DNA from: Rhizobium sp. WSM4643
Lineage (GTDB): Bacteria; Pseudomonadota; Alphaproteobacteria; Rhizobiales; Rhizobiaceae
Direction of reading: 5' to 3'
Assembly (NCBI RefSeq): GCF_025152745.1
Contig: NZ_CP104040.1
Location: forward strand, 992,001-1,056,000
DNA length: 64,000 nucleotides
The stretch's first letter is position 1. The number at the start of each line of letters is the position of its first letter. Below, in pieces: positions 16,866-24,452 of this stretch. The translations under genes were made by a program, and so were the position numbers. The notes below the pieces were generated by a model. It saw only the letters and a program-made list of their open reading frames with translations. It was not told where the DNA came from and did not search any database.

Positions 16866-17046
16866 CGAACGCACCCCAATCACCCGGGAAGGCATAACCG
16901 CGGATCTTCGAAGGTTGGCCGATCTGGCGGAAGCGAGCGGTGACAGGGTTTCCGCCGTCCGGGCGCTGAAACTTGCATGGAGCATCGAGCGCCGCTGCCG
17001 CACCGACCTCGTCGCGGCAGAGCGGGAAAACTCTACCTTGCACTGA
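16849..17046 (+). CDS. Small hypothetical protein (65 aa)
   Basis: Overlaps the end of the terS-like gene by 17 bases, in another frame. Helical: ITREGITADLRRLADLAEASGDRVSAVRALKLAWSIERRCRTDLVAAERENS. No recognised family; position suggests co-translation with terS. Confidence 0.55.
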   Translation: MMTMIDERTPITREGITADLRRLADLAEASGDRVSAVRALKLAWSIERRCRTDLVAAERENSTLH

Positions 17047-17073
17047 TCCTCGACGGCTTTCGCTCTCGGCCGG

Positions 17074-17172
17074 GTGAGGACCAAGACCCGCTTTGACGGG
17101 CGTGGCAAGTGGAGGGCGGCGGGGAAGCGGCTGAAATATTGCGGCGTCAGCTTTGAGGGAGATGGGTCATGA
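17074..17172 (+). CDS. Possible small ORF (32 aa)
   Basis: GTG-started frame encoding a very basic peptide (RTKTRFDGRGKWRAAGKRLKYCG...). It ends in an ATGA overlap with the next small ORF. No clear ribosome site; kept because of the coupling. Confidence 0.3.
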   Translation: MRTKTRFDGRGKWRAAGKRLKYCGVSFEGDGS

Positions 17173-17267
17173 CTGACCCCTTCGCAATCGCCCCGCATGG
17201 CCGCCATCGCCCGGTGCGGTCATTAGAGCGGGCGGCGGGCAGCGAGTGCGCCTTCCCGAACTCATAG
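17169..17267 (+). CDS. Possible small ORF (32 aa)
   Basis: ATG 17169 preceded by GAGGGAGATGGG, a strong ribosome site inside the previous ORF. Encodes MTDPFAIAPHGRHRPVRSLE and a short tail. Ends 9 bases before the stop of the convergent gene. Unknown. Confidence 0.35.
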   Translation: MTDPFAIAPHGRHRPVRSLERAAGSECAFPNS

Positions 17268-17276
17268 TCGCCAGTA

Positions 17277-17672
17277 TTACCCAACCGTCGAGACAGCATG
17301 TACCTTCATGTCATCTCGCACTTCATAGAACTTGTTCCCGTCGATATATATGAAGTGGCAATTTGGCTTCTCGCCTTTGCCGTTCGTGCACGCTTTATCA
17401 CCCTTGAACGTGAGCTTGGTCTTCACGTCTATCATCTTACCGTCTACGTTCGCCTTACCCGTGACAGTGCCTTTCTTCCAACTCCATACCAGATCAGCGC
17501 TCACCGGCTTATCGAGGTCGAAAATCTCGACCTTCATGTGCTTGCCGTCAGCAAAGGTTTTGAACTCTTCCATCGTGACCTTCTTGGCCCCTGCTGGAAG
17601 ATCCACGGCATGTGCGTTTACGCCTAATAGTAAGAACGCCAGTGCACTGAGGCTTGAAAGAAACCTTCTCAT
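17277..17672 (-). CDS. Secreted small protein of unknown function
   Basis: 131 residues with a clear Sec signal (MRRFLSSLSALAFLLLGVNAHA, cleavage near 22). The mature part has VTMEEFKTFADGKHMKV, WSWKKGTVTGKANVDGK and a Cys pair (ACTNGKGEKPNC) and is beta-rich, resembling DUF995-type periplasmic proteins of rhizobia. Antisense to the int-terS run, so it is probably separate cargo. Confidence 0.75.
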   Translation of the reverse strand: MRRFLSSLSALAFLLLGVNAHAVDLPAGAKKVTMEEFKTFADGKHMKVEIFDLDKPVSADLVWSWKKGTVTGKANVDGKMIDVKTKLTFKGDKACTNGKGEKPNCHFIYIDGNKFYEVRDDMKVHAVSTVG

Positions 17673-17911
17673 GGTGAAGTCCTCTATCTAAAAGTAGGGA
17701 TCGCTAAATTACCAGCCGTGGGTTGGTGCTGCAACGAGGCACACCTCCGCCATTTTGATAGGGGTGAGGGTGTCACAATGCCTTATTGTGGCGCAAAGCC
17801 GTCCCAGCGAAAAGTTGCCGCCTTCATAGACATGCGCATTTTTCTGGCATCTCCCTGCATCGTCATGTATCATTTGCTCAAGGAAACGATACACGAAAGA
17901 GGACGGATGCT

Positions 17912-18616
17912 TTGAGCAACAGGGGAAACATCAAGGCGGTGGCCTATCTCCGGACCTCCAGCGCGGCCAATGTCGGGCAGGACAAGGACAGCGAGCGGCG
18001 GCAGCGCGAAACTATAGATGCCTATGCAGGGGCTGCAGGTTACGAGATCGTGGACAGCTACTACGACGCAGCCGTTTCCGGCGCCGATGCCGTCACCGCG
18101 AGGCCGGGCTTCTCGGCAATGCTGGAACGGCTGCTGTCGAATGGCGTGCGCACGATCCTTGTGGAGACCGCCAGCCGTTTCGCCCGTGACCTCATTGTGC
18201 AGGAAACTGGCCACGGGATGTTGAAGGCGCGCGGTATCGATCTGATCGCAGTCGACAGCCCCGACAGCTTCGTTGCGGATACGCCGACAGCTCGCTTGAT
18301 CCGGCAGGTTCTCGGTGCGGTTTCCGAGTTCGAGAAGGCGATGCTGGTTGAGAAGTTGCGCGGCGCCCGTGAGCGCAAGCGCCGGGAGACAGGCAAGAAG
18401 GTGGGCGGGCGAAAGAACTACACCGAACTTAACGGGGGACAGGACATGGTTGCCCTTGCGAAAAAGCTTCATCGCTACCCGGTCAACAGCAAGCGGCGCT
18501 CGCTCAACGATGTCGCTGACGCCCTTGCCGAGGCTGGGTATCTGTCGAGCGCCGGAAAGCCCTTCACTCGGATGGCCGTCTCGCGGATGCTGGAGCGGAA
18601 GCACGAGGCGAATTAG
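17912..18616 (+). CDS. Serine recombinase (resolvase/invertase family)
   Basis: 234 residues from TTG 17912, with AGAGGA 8 bases upstream. Catalytic domain: KAVAYLRTSSAAN (nucleophile Ser at 16 or 17), ARPGFSAMLERLLSNGVRTILVETASRFARDL, LIRQVLGAVSEFEKAMLVEKLRGARERK. A short C-terminal HTH (SLNDVADALAEAGYLSSAGKPFTRMAVSRMLER) follows. It is a small resolvase/invertase, not a large serine integrase. No obvious res or inversion sites were identified beside it. Confidence 0.9.
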   Translation: MSNRGNIKAVAYLRTSSAANVGQDKDSERRQRETIDAYAGAAGYEIVDSYYDAAVSGADAVTARPGFSAMLERLLSNGVRTILVETASRFARDLIVQETGHGMLKARGIDLIAVDSPDSFVADTPTARLIRQVLGAVSEFEKAMLVEKLRGARERKRRETGKKVGGRKNYTELNGGQDMVALAKKLHRYPVNSKRRSLNDVADALAEAGYLSSAGKPFTRMAVSRMLERKHEAN

Positions 18617-18816
18617 GCAGGGGGCTTGCCCCCGGACGCCCTTCCGGTGGCGGGGGTGGCAAAAGGCTCCAGCTGTGCGCCATCCTTTGCTGCGGCGCAG
18701 GGTCTATCCGATCCTTGGCAAAGGGCAGCGTTCAAACGGTTCTTGCCCAAAACGGGAAGCTTCGCTCAAGCAGCGATGACTATATCGGATCATCAACTGA
18801 TGATCTGGAGTAATTC

Positions 18817-19599
18817 ATGCGACGCTCATGGATATGCATCGTAGTGGCGGCGTCCGCCCTGCCGGTATTTGCCGATAGCTATCCGCCACTGGCCCAGACC
18901 TTCGCCGACGCGGCAGCGACGGGCCGGGAGATACGCGATCTACAAGCCCAAGAGGCCATGGCTTGGTGGGCGGCGGCCATGTTCTGGGTCACATTGGCCT
19001 CATCTTTGGTTGGCGGGCTAGGGCTTGTAGGCTTGTTCGTATCGCTCTACCAAACGCGCGCCGCGATCAAGCACGCTAGGGAAACCTCTTTCATCGACGT
19101 GCGGCCGTGGCTTCTGATAGAAGGCGTTGAGATCACCAGCACGGCTGGTGTGTATGACGAGAAAGGCTTTCACTTCACCGCGCAGGGCTCCATCAACGTC
19201 CGCAACGCGGGCAAACTACCTGCCGAAGCGCTCGCGCATGTTGTTACCTTTGGCCCTACTGCCGGCAGCGCCCGACCATTGACGGAAGCTCTGCATGCAC
19301 GGATCGAAGAACTAGACGGGAACGGCTACATTGTTCCGCCGGGGCAATCGTTTAGGTTGCCGCTTCTCTTGCAGGTCGAGATGACCTCTGAAGAGGCGGA
19401 GAAGATCGCGGACGAAATGCTTCGCCTTTCCATCAGCGCGCACTATCAAACTGCGGGACTAGAACGGGATTTCCGAACGATAGCCGGTGCATCCGCACTC
19501 CCAAGTGCTGGAAACCATAAGCCCCTCACTATTAAAGATTTCAAGATCTATCGCGAAAGCTGGCATTTGGATCGCCTAATGTACGGCGTTCTCACATAG
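18817..19599 (+). CDS. Membrane-anchored hypothetical protein
   Basis: 260 residues. N-terminal signal-like segment (WICIVVAASALPVFA), a short periplasmic stretch, then one clear membrane segment (AMFWVTLASSLVGGLGLVGLFVSLY, about 49-73). The rest (RPWLLIEGVEITS ... FTAQGSINVRNAGKLPAEALAHVV) is a cytoplasmic beta-rich domain. This architecture is frequent among island genes of unknown role. The 200 bases before it hold no supported gene. Confidence 0.7.
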   Translation: MRRSWICIVVAASALPVFADSYPPLAQTFADAAATGREIRDLQAQEAMAWWAAAMFWVTLASSLVGGLGLVGLFVSLYQTRAAIKHARETSFIDVRPWLLIEGVEITSTAGVYDEKGFHFTAQGSINVRNAGKLPAEALAHVVTFGPTAGSARPLTEALHARIEELDGNGYIVPPGQSFRLPLLLQVEMTSEEAEKIADEMLRLSISAHYQTAGLERDFRTIAGASALPSAGNHKPLTIKDFKIYRESWHLDRLMYGVLT

Positions 19600-19806
19600 G
19601 CTTTCGACGATCGGCAACCGATACGCCAACCACGATGGCCATGCGTGTTGCACAGACCGCAGAGCAGTTAATAGCCTGCTGCCGCCGCTAACCACTTGCT
19701 TAGCCGCTCCGCAAAACGAAACACCAGTTGAATTTGCCTGTGGGCAATTGCAGCACCCGTCTGGCCGTCACTTTCGTACCGATGCTGCTTGTCCTACAGT
19801 CCACCA

Positions 19807-20625
19807 ATGATCGATGAATTGACCGGAATTGCGGACGATATGGCGGCCTTGCTCCCATTGTTCGTTGATGGGGGAAATATATCCGGCCTTATTCTTCCGA
19901 CAACGCACTCGGCAGCATTCAAGGCTCTCGCGATTGAGGCAAAGTCGATTATCGACCAAGAACTCGGTTACGCCAACGAGTACTCTTTGAACCTTCTGCA
20001 TGCCGTTAAGACCGGTTCTGGAGGTTTTATCGGCGGGCCATCTTATGCCTCTGTTGAAGAGGCCACTCAGATCGTGCGTGCTGCGGTGCGTACAATCGAG
20101 CGAAAGCGGCGAATACCTGCACAGTCAGCACTTTCTGGCAAATCCTATGTCGATCCCACCCGGGTTCTGGCGCTGCAAGCGATCGGCAATGGCCCCTGGG
20201 ACTTCGCACGCCTCATTGAGCTTTGCCGCGAAATCAATATTGCGGCGGCGAACCGATGCCATCTATCAACAGCTATGCTTCTCCGTACGATCATAAACCA
20301 TGTACCGCCAGTTTTTGGTTTCGCTACCTTTGCCGAATTGGCCAACCAGTATGGCGGCGCTAAGTCGCAGAAATCGTTCAAGGCTTCAATGCAGCGGCTT
20401 GAGACCTCACTTCGCAACATTGCCGATATGCATCTCCATTCCCCAATAAGATCCCGAGAAGACGTGCCTACAGCAGTCCAAGTCGACTTCGCGGCAGACC
20501 TAGACGTCCTTCTCGGCGAAATTGTTCGTCTGAGCCGGGGGAAAAATAACAAGGTAAAGGACGTCGTTGCAGGTAAGGCGGGTAATCTATTTTTTGCGCC
20601 GAGCAAGCTCCGAGTAGGACCGTAA
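19807..20625 (+). CDS. Hypothetical protein, island cargo
   Basis: 272 residues from ATG 19807; a TTG at 19789 would add six. Neither start has a good ribosome site. The C-terminal half (LIELCREINIAAANRCHLSTAMLLRTIINHVPPVFGFATFAELANQYGG ... LRNIADMHLHSPIR ... VQVDFAADLDVLLGEIVRL) has the look of a widespread island-associated family. I cannot name it. No signal or membrane segment; a cytoplasmic, possibly defence-related role is only a guess. Confidence 0.7.
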   Translation: MIDELTGIADDMAALLPLFVDGGNISGLILPTTHSAAFKALAIEAKSIIDQELGYANEYSLNLLHAVKTGSGGFIGGPSYASVEEATQIVRAAVRTIERKRRIPAQSALSGKSYVDPTRVLALQAIGNGPWDFARLIELCREINIAAANRCHLSTAMLLRTIINHVPPVFGFATFAELANQYGGAKSQKSFKASMQRLETSLRNIADMHLHSPIRSREDVPTAVQVDFAADLDVLLGEIVRLSRGKNNKVKDVVAGKAGNLFFAPSKLRVGP

Positions 20626-20960
20626 TGGCGGTTTACGACACTGGCCTCGCCATCGGATCTGAGCGCTTCGGAAGCGACAGAGCGGGGGGCGGCCCCTCCT
20701 GGGTCTTCCGGTTGGTGGGGTGGGGTGGCAAAAGGGTCCCCAAGCTCACACAGAATTGGCCCTCTTACAAAACCGGTGGCGTCGAAAGCCCCTCCCGGCG
20801 CTCGGCAATACATTCTGTGGCGACCGCATGGGGCTAGCAGAGGTTGCCCTGCAGAAGCTTTGGGGTTCTCGTGAAAAGACATTTGTTAGAAGCCGTGGCT
20901 TTGACTGCGTTCTCACCGCGTGCGCGGTGTCGCTTGAGCATCTGCGCCAGTTCGTTCTTT
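20626..20960. other. Intergenic stretch without supported gene
   Basis: 335 bases between convergent genes. Contains GGTGGCAAAAGG, also present near 18656, after a G/C-rich patch. Nothing else supported. Confidence 0.5.
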
Positions 20961-21728
20961 TCATTCGTCATTTTTTTCGATCCTCTTTGGGACTACGCCA
21001 TCCACGACCAGCGGAAGGACGCCATCCTTAATTTCATGGATGTTCTCGACGGTGAAGCCATCAAGCGACAGGTGTGCCTTGCGCGCCTTGAGAAACACCT
21101 TCACTTCGTCGCAGCAGAAGTAGAGAGCATGGACGCCGCTGACGTTGCGGCCGACCGCTTCCGCCCGCGCCTCGCACGCTTCGATACGCTGGCCGGGCTG
21201 GAACTTGTCTTTCATCAGGCACTCAACGACCAGATCTACATCACCGATATCGGCGGCATCGGCGTCTAGCATACTGCCGTAAAGCCAAGCGTTCTTGACA
21301 TAGAAGACATACGGGCTGTCTGGATCGTTGACTTGTCGGACGCGATCAAGGAAGTCGTTGAGCAGTTTCAGCCCTTGCGCTTGCGAAATGCGCTTGACGA
21401 ACTTGACGCGGGCCAGATCGCCACCCTTGTTGGTGAGCTTATAGCCCATGCGCTCACCCCATTGCTCGCTCTGGTGTAGTCCGTCTTCCGCGACATAGCC
21501 TTCCTGGATCATCTTGGAGAGTAGCGCAGGAGCCTGTAGGCGAGCTGCCTCATGATCGGGGTATTTGCGGCCATATTCCTCCTTGAAGCATACTTTAACT
21601 TCCAGCGCGCGTTCGACGTCGGGGAGGAAAAAACGATCCCCAGAGTTGCCGACAATCTTGATGATGTCGCGGGCGGTGACGGCAGGCAGACCAATGACGG
21701 TCTCAGTTCTGGATAGTTGCAGCCCCAT
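20961..21728 (-). CDS. Nucleotidyltransferase-fold protein
   Basis: 255 residues from ATG 21728, with AAAGGAA upstream. N-terminal part (ALLSKMIQEGYVAED ... MGYKLTNKGGDLARVKFVKRIS) looks like a winged helix. The C-terminal part has WLYGSMLDADAADIGDVDLVVE, a GS...D-x-D nucleotidyltransferase signature. Such proteins occur in toxin-antitoxin and abortive-infection systems, but no partner is evident. Function inferred only from the fold. Confidence 0.65.
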   Translation of the reverse strand: MGLQLSRTETVIGLPAVTARDIIKIVGNSGDRFFLPDVERALEVKVCFKEEYGRKYPDHEAARLQAPALLSKMIQEGYVAEDGLHQSEQWGERMGYKLTNKGGDLARVKFVKRISQAQGLKLLNDFLDRVRQVNDPDSPYVFYVKNAWLYGSMLDADAADIGDVDLVVECLMKDKFQPGQRIEACEARAEAVGRNVSGVHALYFCCDEVKVFLKARKAHLSLDGFTVENIHEIKDGVLPLVVDGVVPKRIEKNDE

Positions 21729-21899
21729 TTGGCGGTTCCTTTAGCGGGCGGCGTCCAGCCGCTTAGACCGAACGGCGGATAGGCGTATCGGTCCGCCAAT
21801 CCAGATGCACCATCGCATCTTGATCCCTAAATCGTACTGTTCAATCTTAGCGCGTCGGCAGCGTTGAAAGCACTCAAAGCCCCCCGGACGCTGACGGCG

Positions 21900-22328
21900 T
21901 CATCTTGAGCTTTTCAGTACCGCCGCTGCATCAATGGCGTTGCCGGGGATGTTCGGCGATCTGAACATCGCGACGACGATGGAGGTCTGCGATTGCCGCC
22001 TGTATATCGCCTGTCCGCCGGCATAGGTCGTGTTTCCGTAAGCTGTGTTGCCGACGATGTTGACGTTGGTGTTCGCATAGACCGGCATGTTGCCCGCGTA
22101 GGTGCGCGAGTTTTGCGTGTCGGCCGCTTGTATCAAGTAATGCGTAAAGCCCTTGTCCAGCGTAAGTTGCGCCACGCGGCGTTGTGCCTGCCCTTTGGCG
22201 ATACTCGTCCCGATGAGCCCGCTCGCATCAATGTCTAATTTGTAGACGTTGTTCGAAAGCGCCATCTCGCTTTGGCTGACGCAGCCTGCCAAGACCGCGA
22301 CAGCCAGCGCCAACATAATTCGTTTCAT
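21900..22328 (-). CDS. Small lipoprotein
   Basis: 142 residues from ATG 22328. Lipobox VLAGC with Cys16 after MKRIMLALAVAV. The mature part has DIDASGLIGTSIAKGQAQRRVAQLTLDKGFTHYLIQAADTQNSRT and a Gly/Asn/Tyr-rich middle, as in rhizobial lipoproteins of unknown role. Confidence 0.75.
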   Translation of the reverse strand: MKRIMLALAVAVLAGCVSQSEMALSNNVYKLDIDASGLIGTSIAKGQAQRRVAQLTLDKGFTHYLIQAADTQNSRTYAGNMPVYANTNVNIVGNTAYGNTTYAGGQAIYRRQSQTSIVVAMFRSPNIPGNAIDAAAVLKSSR

Positions 22329-22536
22329 AACCACCCCCTAGTTGTGCATTAAGCCTTGGCGAGCATGGCATGGCAAGTCAACGGCGTGGCGGGAGGTGGT
22401 GAGATCGCCCACAGCTTTCTGTAGGCCGATCCGGCGCCGTCATTCATCTCGTCGTTCTGCGACAACGCCTTGATCTGGCATCTCGTCAAATCAGATCGTC
22501 CCCGATAAGTTGCGAACGAATTGGGAGACATCCTCT

Positions 22537-22929
22537 ATGAAGAAACTCGCATTCCTCGCATTCTGCCTCGCATCTCCTAGCCTAAGCTTTGCGATGAGTG
22601 GCGCAGAGCTCATTCAATCAAATGATCAATTCGCTGCCGGTTACGTCCTCGGCGTGACTGAGTATCGGATTGGCGTGGTCTTCAAGGAAGATGCAGCCCG
22701 CGCTCATATCTACCAGTGCGTCGTCGAAAGCAGAGCGAACAGTGAAACCCTTCTGAGTGTCACCAAGGAATACCTCAACCGCCACCCCGAGCATCTTTCA
22801 TTACCTGCCTTTGGCGTGGTCATGAATGCTCTAGCTGAGATGTGCCCGCAGTGGGTGGCTCACTTTGGCAGTGCGTCCGCTTGTTTCTTTCGACGTTCGC
22901 GATTGTTCATCGGCGAAATTGGACACTAA
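22537..22929 (+). CDS. Secreted Rap1a/Tai-like protein
   Basis: 130 residues with a Sec signal (MKKLAFLAFCLASPSLSFA). GAELIQSNDQFAAGYVLGVTEYRIG ... YQCVVESRANSETLLSVTKEYLNRHPEHLSLPAFGVVMNALAEMCPQ resembles the Rap1a/Tai family, periplasmic proteins that include type VI effector immunity proteins. The last about 25 residues after CPQ look unlike the family and the stop falls in an ATTGGACACTAA repeat, so the tail may have been made by the element boundary. Immunity function is not shown. Confidence 0.65.
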   Translation: MKKLAFLAFCLASPSLSFAMSGAELIQSNDQFAAGYVLGVTEYRIGVVFKEDAARAHIYQCVVESRANSETLLSVTKEYLNRHPEHLSLPAFGVVMNALAEMCPQWVAHFGSASACFFRRSRLFIGEIGH

Positions 22930-22939
22930 ATTTGACACT
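22918..22939. repeat. ATTGGACACT repeats beside attR
   Basis: Exact copy at 22918-22927 and ATTTGACACT at 22930-22939, same orientation as the four copies beside attL. Likely right-arm recombination sites. Confidence 0.65.
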
Positions 22940-22968
22940 TTAATATAAGCATTTGAAAAATAACAATA

Positions 22969-23043
22969 TTATGCAGAGTAAAAACGCATTTGCAGGGCGT
23001 CGACGGGACCACGCTGGCGATTAAACCGAAAATAATATTGCAT
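22969..23043 (-). CDS. Leader ORF of the ABC-F gene, 3' end replaced by the element
   Basis: Starts at ATG 23043 with AAAGGAGG 8 bases upstream, one of the strongest ribosome sites in the window. Encodes MQYYFRFNRQRGPVDALQMR, then FYSA from element DNA. Rejoining attL gives LQG and a TGA stop (12934-12936), a 23-residue peptide ending 167 bases before the ABC-F start on the same strand. No homologue known to me; a regulatory leader peptide is inferred from position and the ribosome site. Confidence 0.45.
   Translation of the reverse strand: MQYYFRFNRQRGPVDALQMRFYSA
22982..23000. other. attR core
   Basis: AAACGCATTTGCAGGGCGT, identical to 12944-12962. Confidence 0.8.
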
Positions 23044-23051
23044 TGCGTGAT

Positions 23052-23104
23052 CCTCCTTTCTCGAAGGGTTGCGAGATTCCAATAACATTGCCCGCAAAAG
23101 GAGG
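23052..23104 (-). promoter_or_regulatory. Possible Shine-Dalgarno-sequestering hairpin of the leader ORF
   Basis: On the - strand, CCTCCTTT (23097-23104) precedes and is exactly complementary to the leader's ribosome site AAAGGAGG (23052-23059). Confidence 0.4.
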
Positions 23105-23187
23105 CAAGGGAGCTCGGAGTCTCCGATATTCCCGGCGCCGGACCGGTGCCGATAGTTCTGAGGACGATCCAGACGATTGCCCCTAGC

Positions 23188-23253
23188 CTTATAATGGTTT
23201 AATATCGGATCAAGCAATCTGATATTAAATGATTTGATCGGATATCGGATCAA
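23188..23253. promoter_or_regulatory. Divergent promoter/operator region between leader ORF and MNT gene
   Basis: On the - strand TTGCTT (23212-23217) and TATAAG (23188-23193) with an 18-base spacer form a plausible sigma-70 promoter for the leader. Direct repeat ATATCGGATCAA at 23202-23213 and 23242-23253 (40 bases apart) plus inverted GATATC half-sites suggest an operator for the HTH of the MNT protein. The rest of the gap from 22930 holds attR and the leader ORF. Confidence 0.5.
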
Positions 23254-23281
23254 CGGATTTGATATCCGTCTGGAGAAAGAT

Positions 23282-23944
23282 GTGGCACGATCAGAACCAC
23301 AGAGTGCAATGCGGGCGCCGCTCGACACCGTGTTTGGGGTCGATTCCAACGTTCGCGTTCTGCGTGTCCTCGCTGCCCACGGCGGACCGCTCTCCAGTTC
23401 GGACATCACACGGCGAGCGAAGCTCTCGAAGACCGGCACGCGACAGGGTCTGATCTCCCTGGAAGAATGTGGTGCGATCGTCACCGAAGGTTCGGGGCAC
23501 AGTCGCCTGCACCGGTTCAATCACGATTATTATCTGGCGCCGCAGATCAAGGCGCTGTTCGGCGCCGAATCCGTGAGGTTCGAGAAGATGCTCGATGCCG
23601 TACGTCTCAGCGCGGGAGAACAGACGCCGGATCTTTCGAGTCTCTTTGTCTACGGTAGTGTGGCAAGGGGTGAGGATCACCTCGGCAGCGATCTGGATAT
23701 CGGCCTTGTCGCCCGCCGGGAAGTCCTTGCGGGAATTGTCGAAAAGGTGAGAGAGAATCTGCGGCAGTCGTCAAGGTCGCTCGGATTCACTCCTTCGGTC
23801 GTTGGCTTGGACCTCGATGACGTTAGTCGCCTCGACCGCGATGGGGATCCTTGGTGGAACTCGATGCTCGAAGATGCCATCGTCCTGCAGGGAGCACGCC
23901 CAGAGGATCTTGCGGCACGGGTCAGGGAGCGCGCGGATGGTTAG
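23282..23944 (+). CDS. HTH-MNT nucleotidyltransferase (antitoxin-type)
   Basis: 220 residues from GTG 23282, supported by GGAGA 5 bases upstream. A winged helix (SNVRVLRVLAAHGGPLSSSDITRRAKLSKTGTRQGLISLEECGAIV, about 17-62) is followed by a minimal nucleotidyltransferase domain with LFVYGSVARGEDHLGSDLDIGLV (intact GS-x-D-x-D). It overlaps the next gene by 8 bases. MNT proteins of this sort pair with HEPN toxins and can AMPylate them; the HTH probably gives autoregulation. Confidence 0.8.
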   Translation: MARSEPQSAMRAPLDTVFGVDSNVRVLRVLAAHGGPLSSSDITRRAKLSKTGTRQGLISLEECGAIVTEGSGHSRLHRFNHDYYLAPQIKALFGAESVRFEKMLDAVRLSAGEQTPDLSSLFVYGSVARGEDHLGSDLDIGLVARREVLAGIVEKVRENLRQSSRSLGFTPSVVGLDLDDVSRLDRDGDPWWNSMLEDAIVLQGARPEDLAARVRERADG

Positions 23945-24349
23945 AACCGGGTCCAGAAAAAGGACGGCACCTATGTTGCTGGAAGGCTCGCCGTCGCTCG
24001 TGGCTTTCTCAAGGATGCTCGCAACAGCAATGCGGTCGCCGATCCCGGCGACATTGGAAACCCCTCGATATCCACCGTGATCAACTGTGCGATCGCCTAT
24101 GCAGACGCGGTCACCGCTAAGTTTAAGGGCGAGATCAACCAAGGAGATCATCAGGCGGTCGTCAAACTCCTTCGTGGCGCACTGGGCAACGAACTGCCCA
24201 ACAGACAGGAAGCGAATCTCAAGACACTTCTCGAACAGAAGGACGAAGTGCAGTACGGTTCGAGGGCGAAGACGCGCGACGACGCGTTACGCGCCCTCAA
24301 GCGCCTCGAAGAGTTCGCAGCCTGGGCGGAAGTCGTTCTTTCGAAATAA
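23937..24349 (+). pseudogene. HEPN-like partner of the MNT gene, frameshifted in an A-run
   Basis: ATG 23937 overlaps the MNT stop and reads MVRTGSRK; the family-like continuation (KDGTYVAGRLAVARGFLKDARNSN ... CAIAYADAVTAKFKGEINQGDHQAVVKLLRGALGNELPNRQEANLKTLL ... RALKRLEEFAAWAEVVLSK) is in the -1 frame. The switch coincides with five A's in CCAGAAAAAGG; a sixth A would give one continuous ORF of 137 residues. Either a one-base deletion, a sequencing error or ribosomal slippage. A GTG at 24077 could give only the last 90 residues. The HEPN assignment rests on the all-helical pattern and the MNT neighbour. Confidence 0.55.
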
Positions 24350-24452
24350 CCGCCGTGGTGCCGGCATCGGCGATGCCAGTGGCCGCATATGGCTGACCGA
24401 CAATTGGTATGTGTCCGCCTGTCTTTGGCGCAGTTGCGACCCAATTTCTGAT

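Larger units (their letters stand above)
12944..23000 (+). mobile_element. 10-kb integrative element, phage-satellite-like
   Basis: Bounded by a perfect 19-bp direct repeat (12944-12962 and 22982-23000). It encodes, from the left end, a tyrosine integrase, an HTH/excisionase-like protein, a putative replication initiator with internal iterons, a DUF6074-like protein and a small-terminase-like protein, all on the + strand, then a serine recombinase and cargo on both strands. No capsid, tail, large terminase, relaxase or conjugation genes. Joining the flanks restores a short ORF with a strong ribosome site upstream of the ABC-F gene. Codon use is less GC-rich than in the flanks. Confidence 0.8.

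Noticed and set aside
12944..23000. Integrative conjugative element
   Set aside because: No relaxase, coupling protein or type IV secretion genes within the boundaries.
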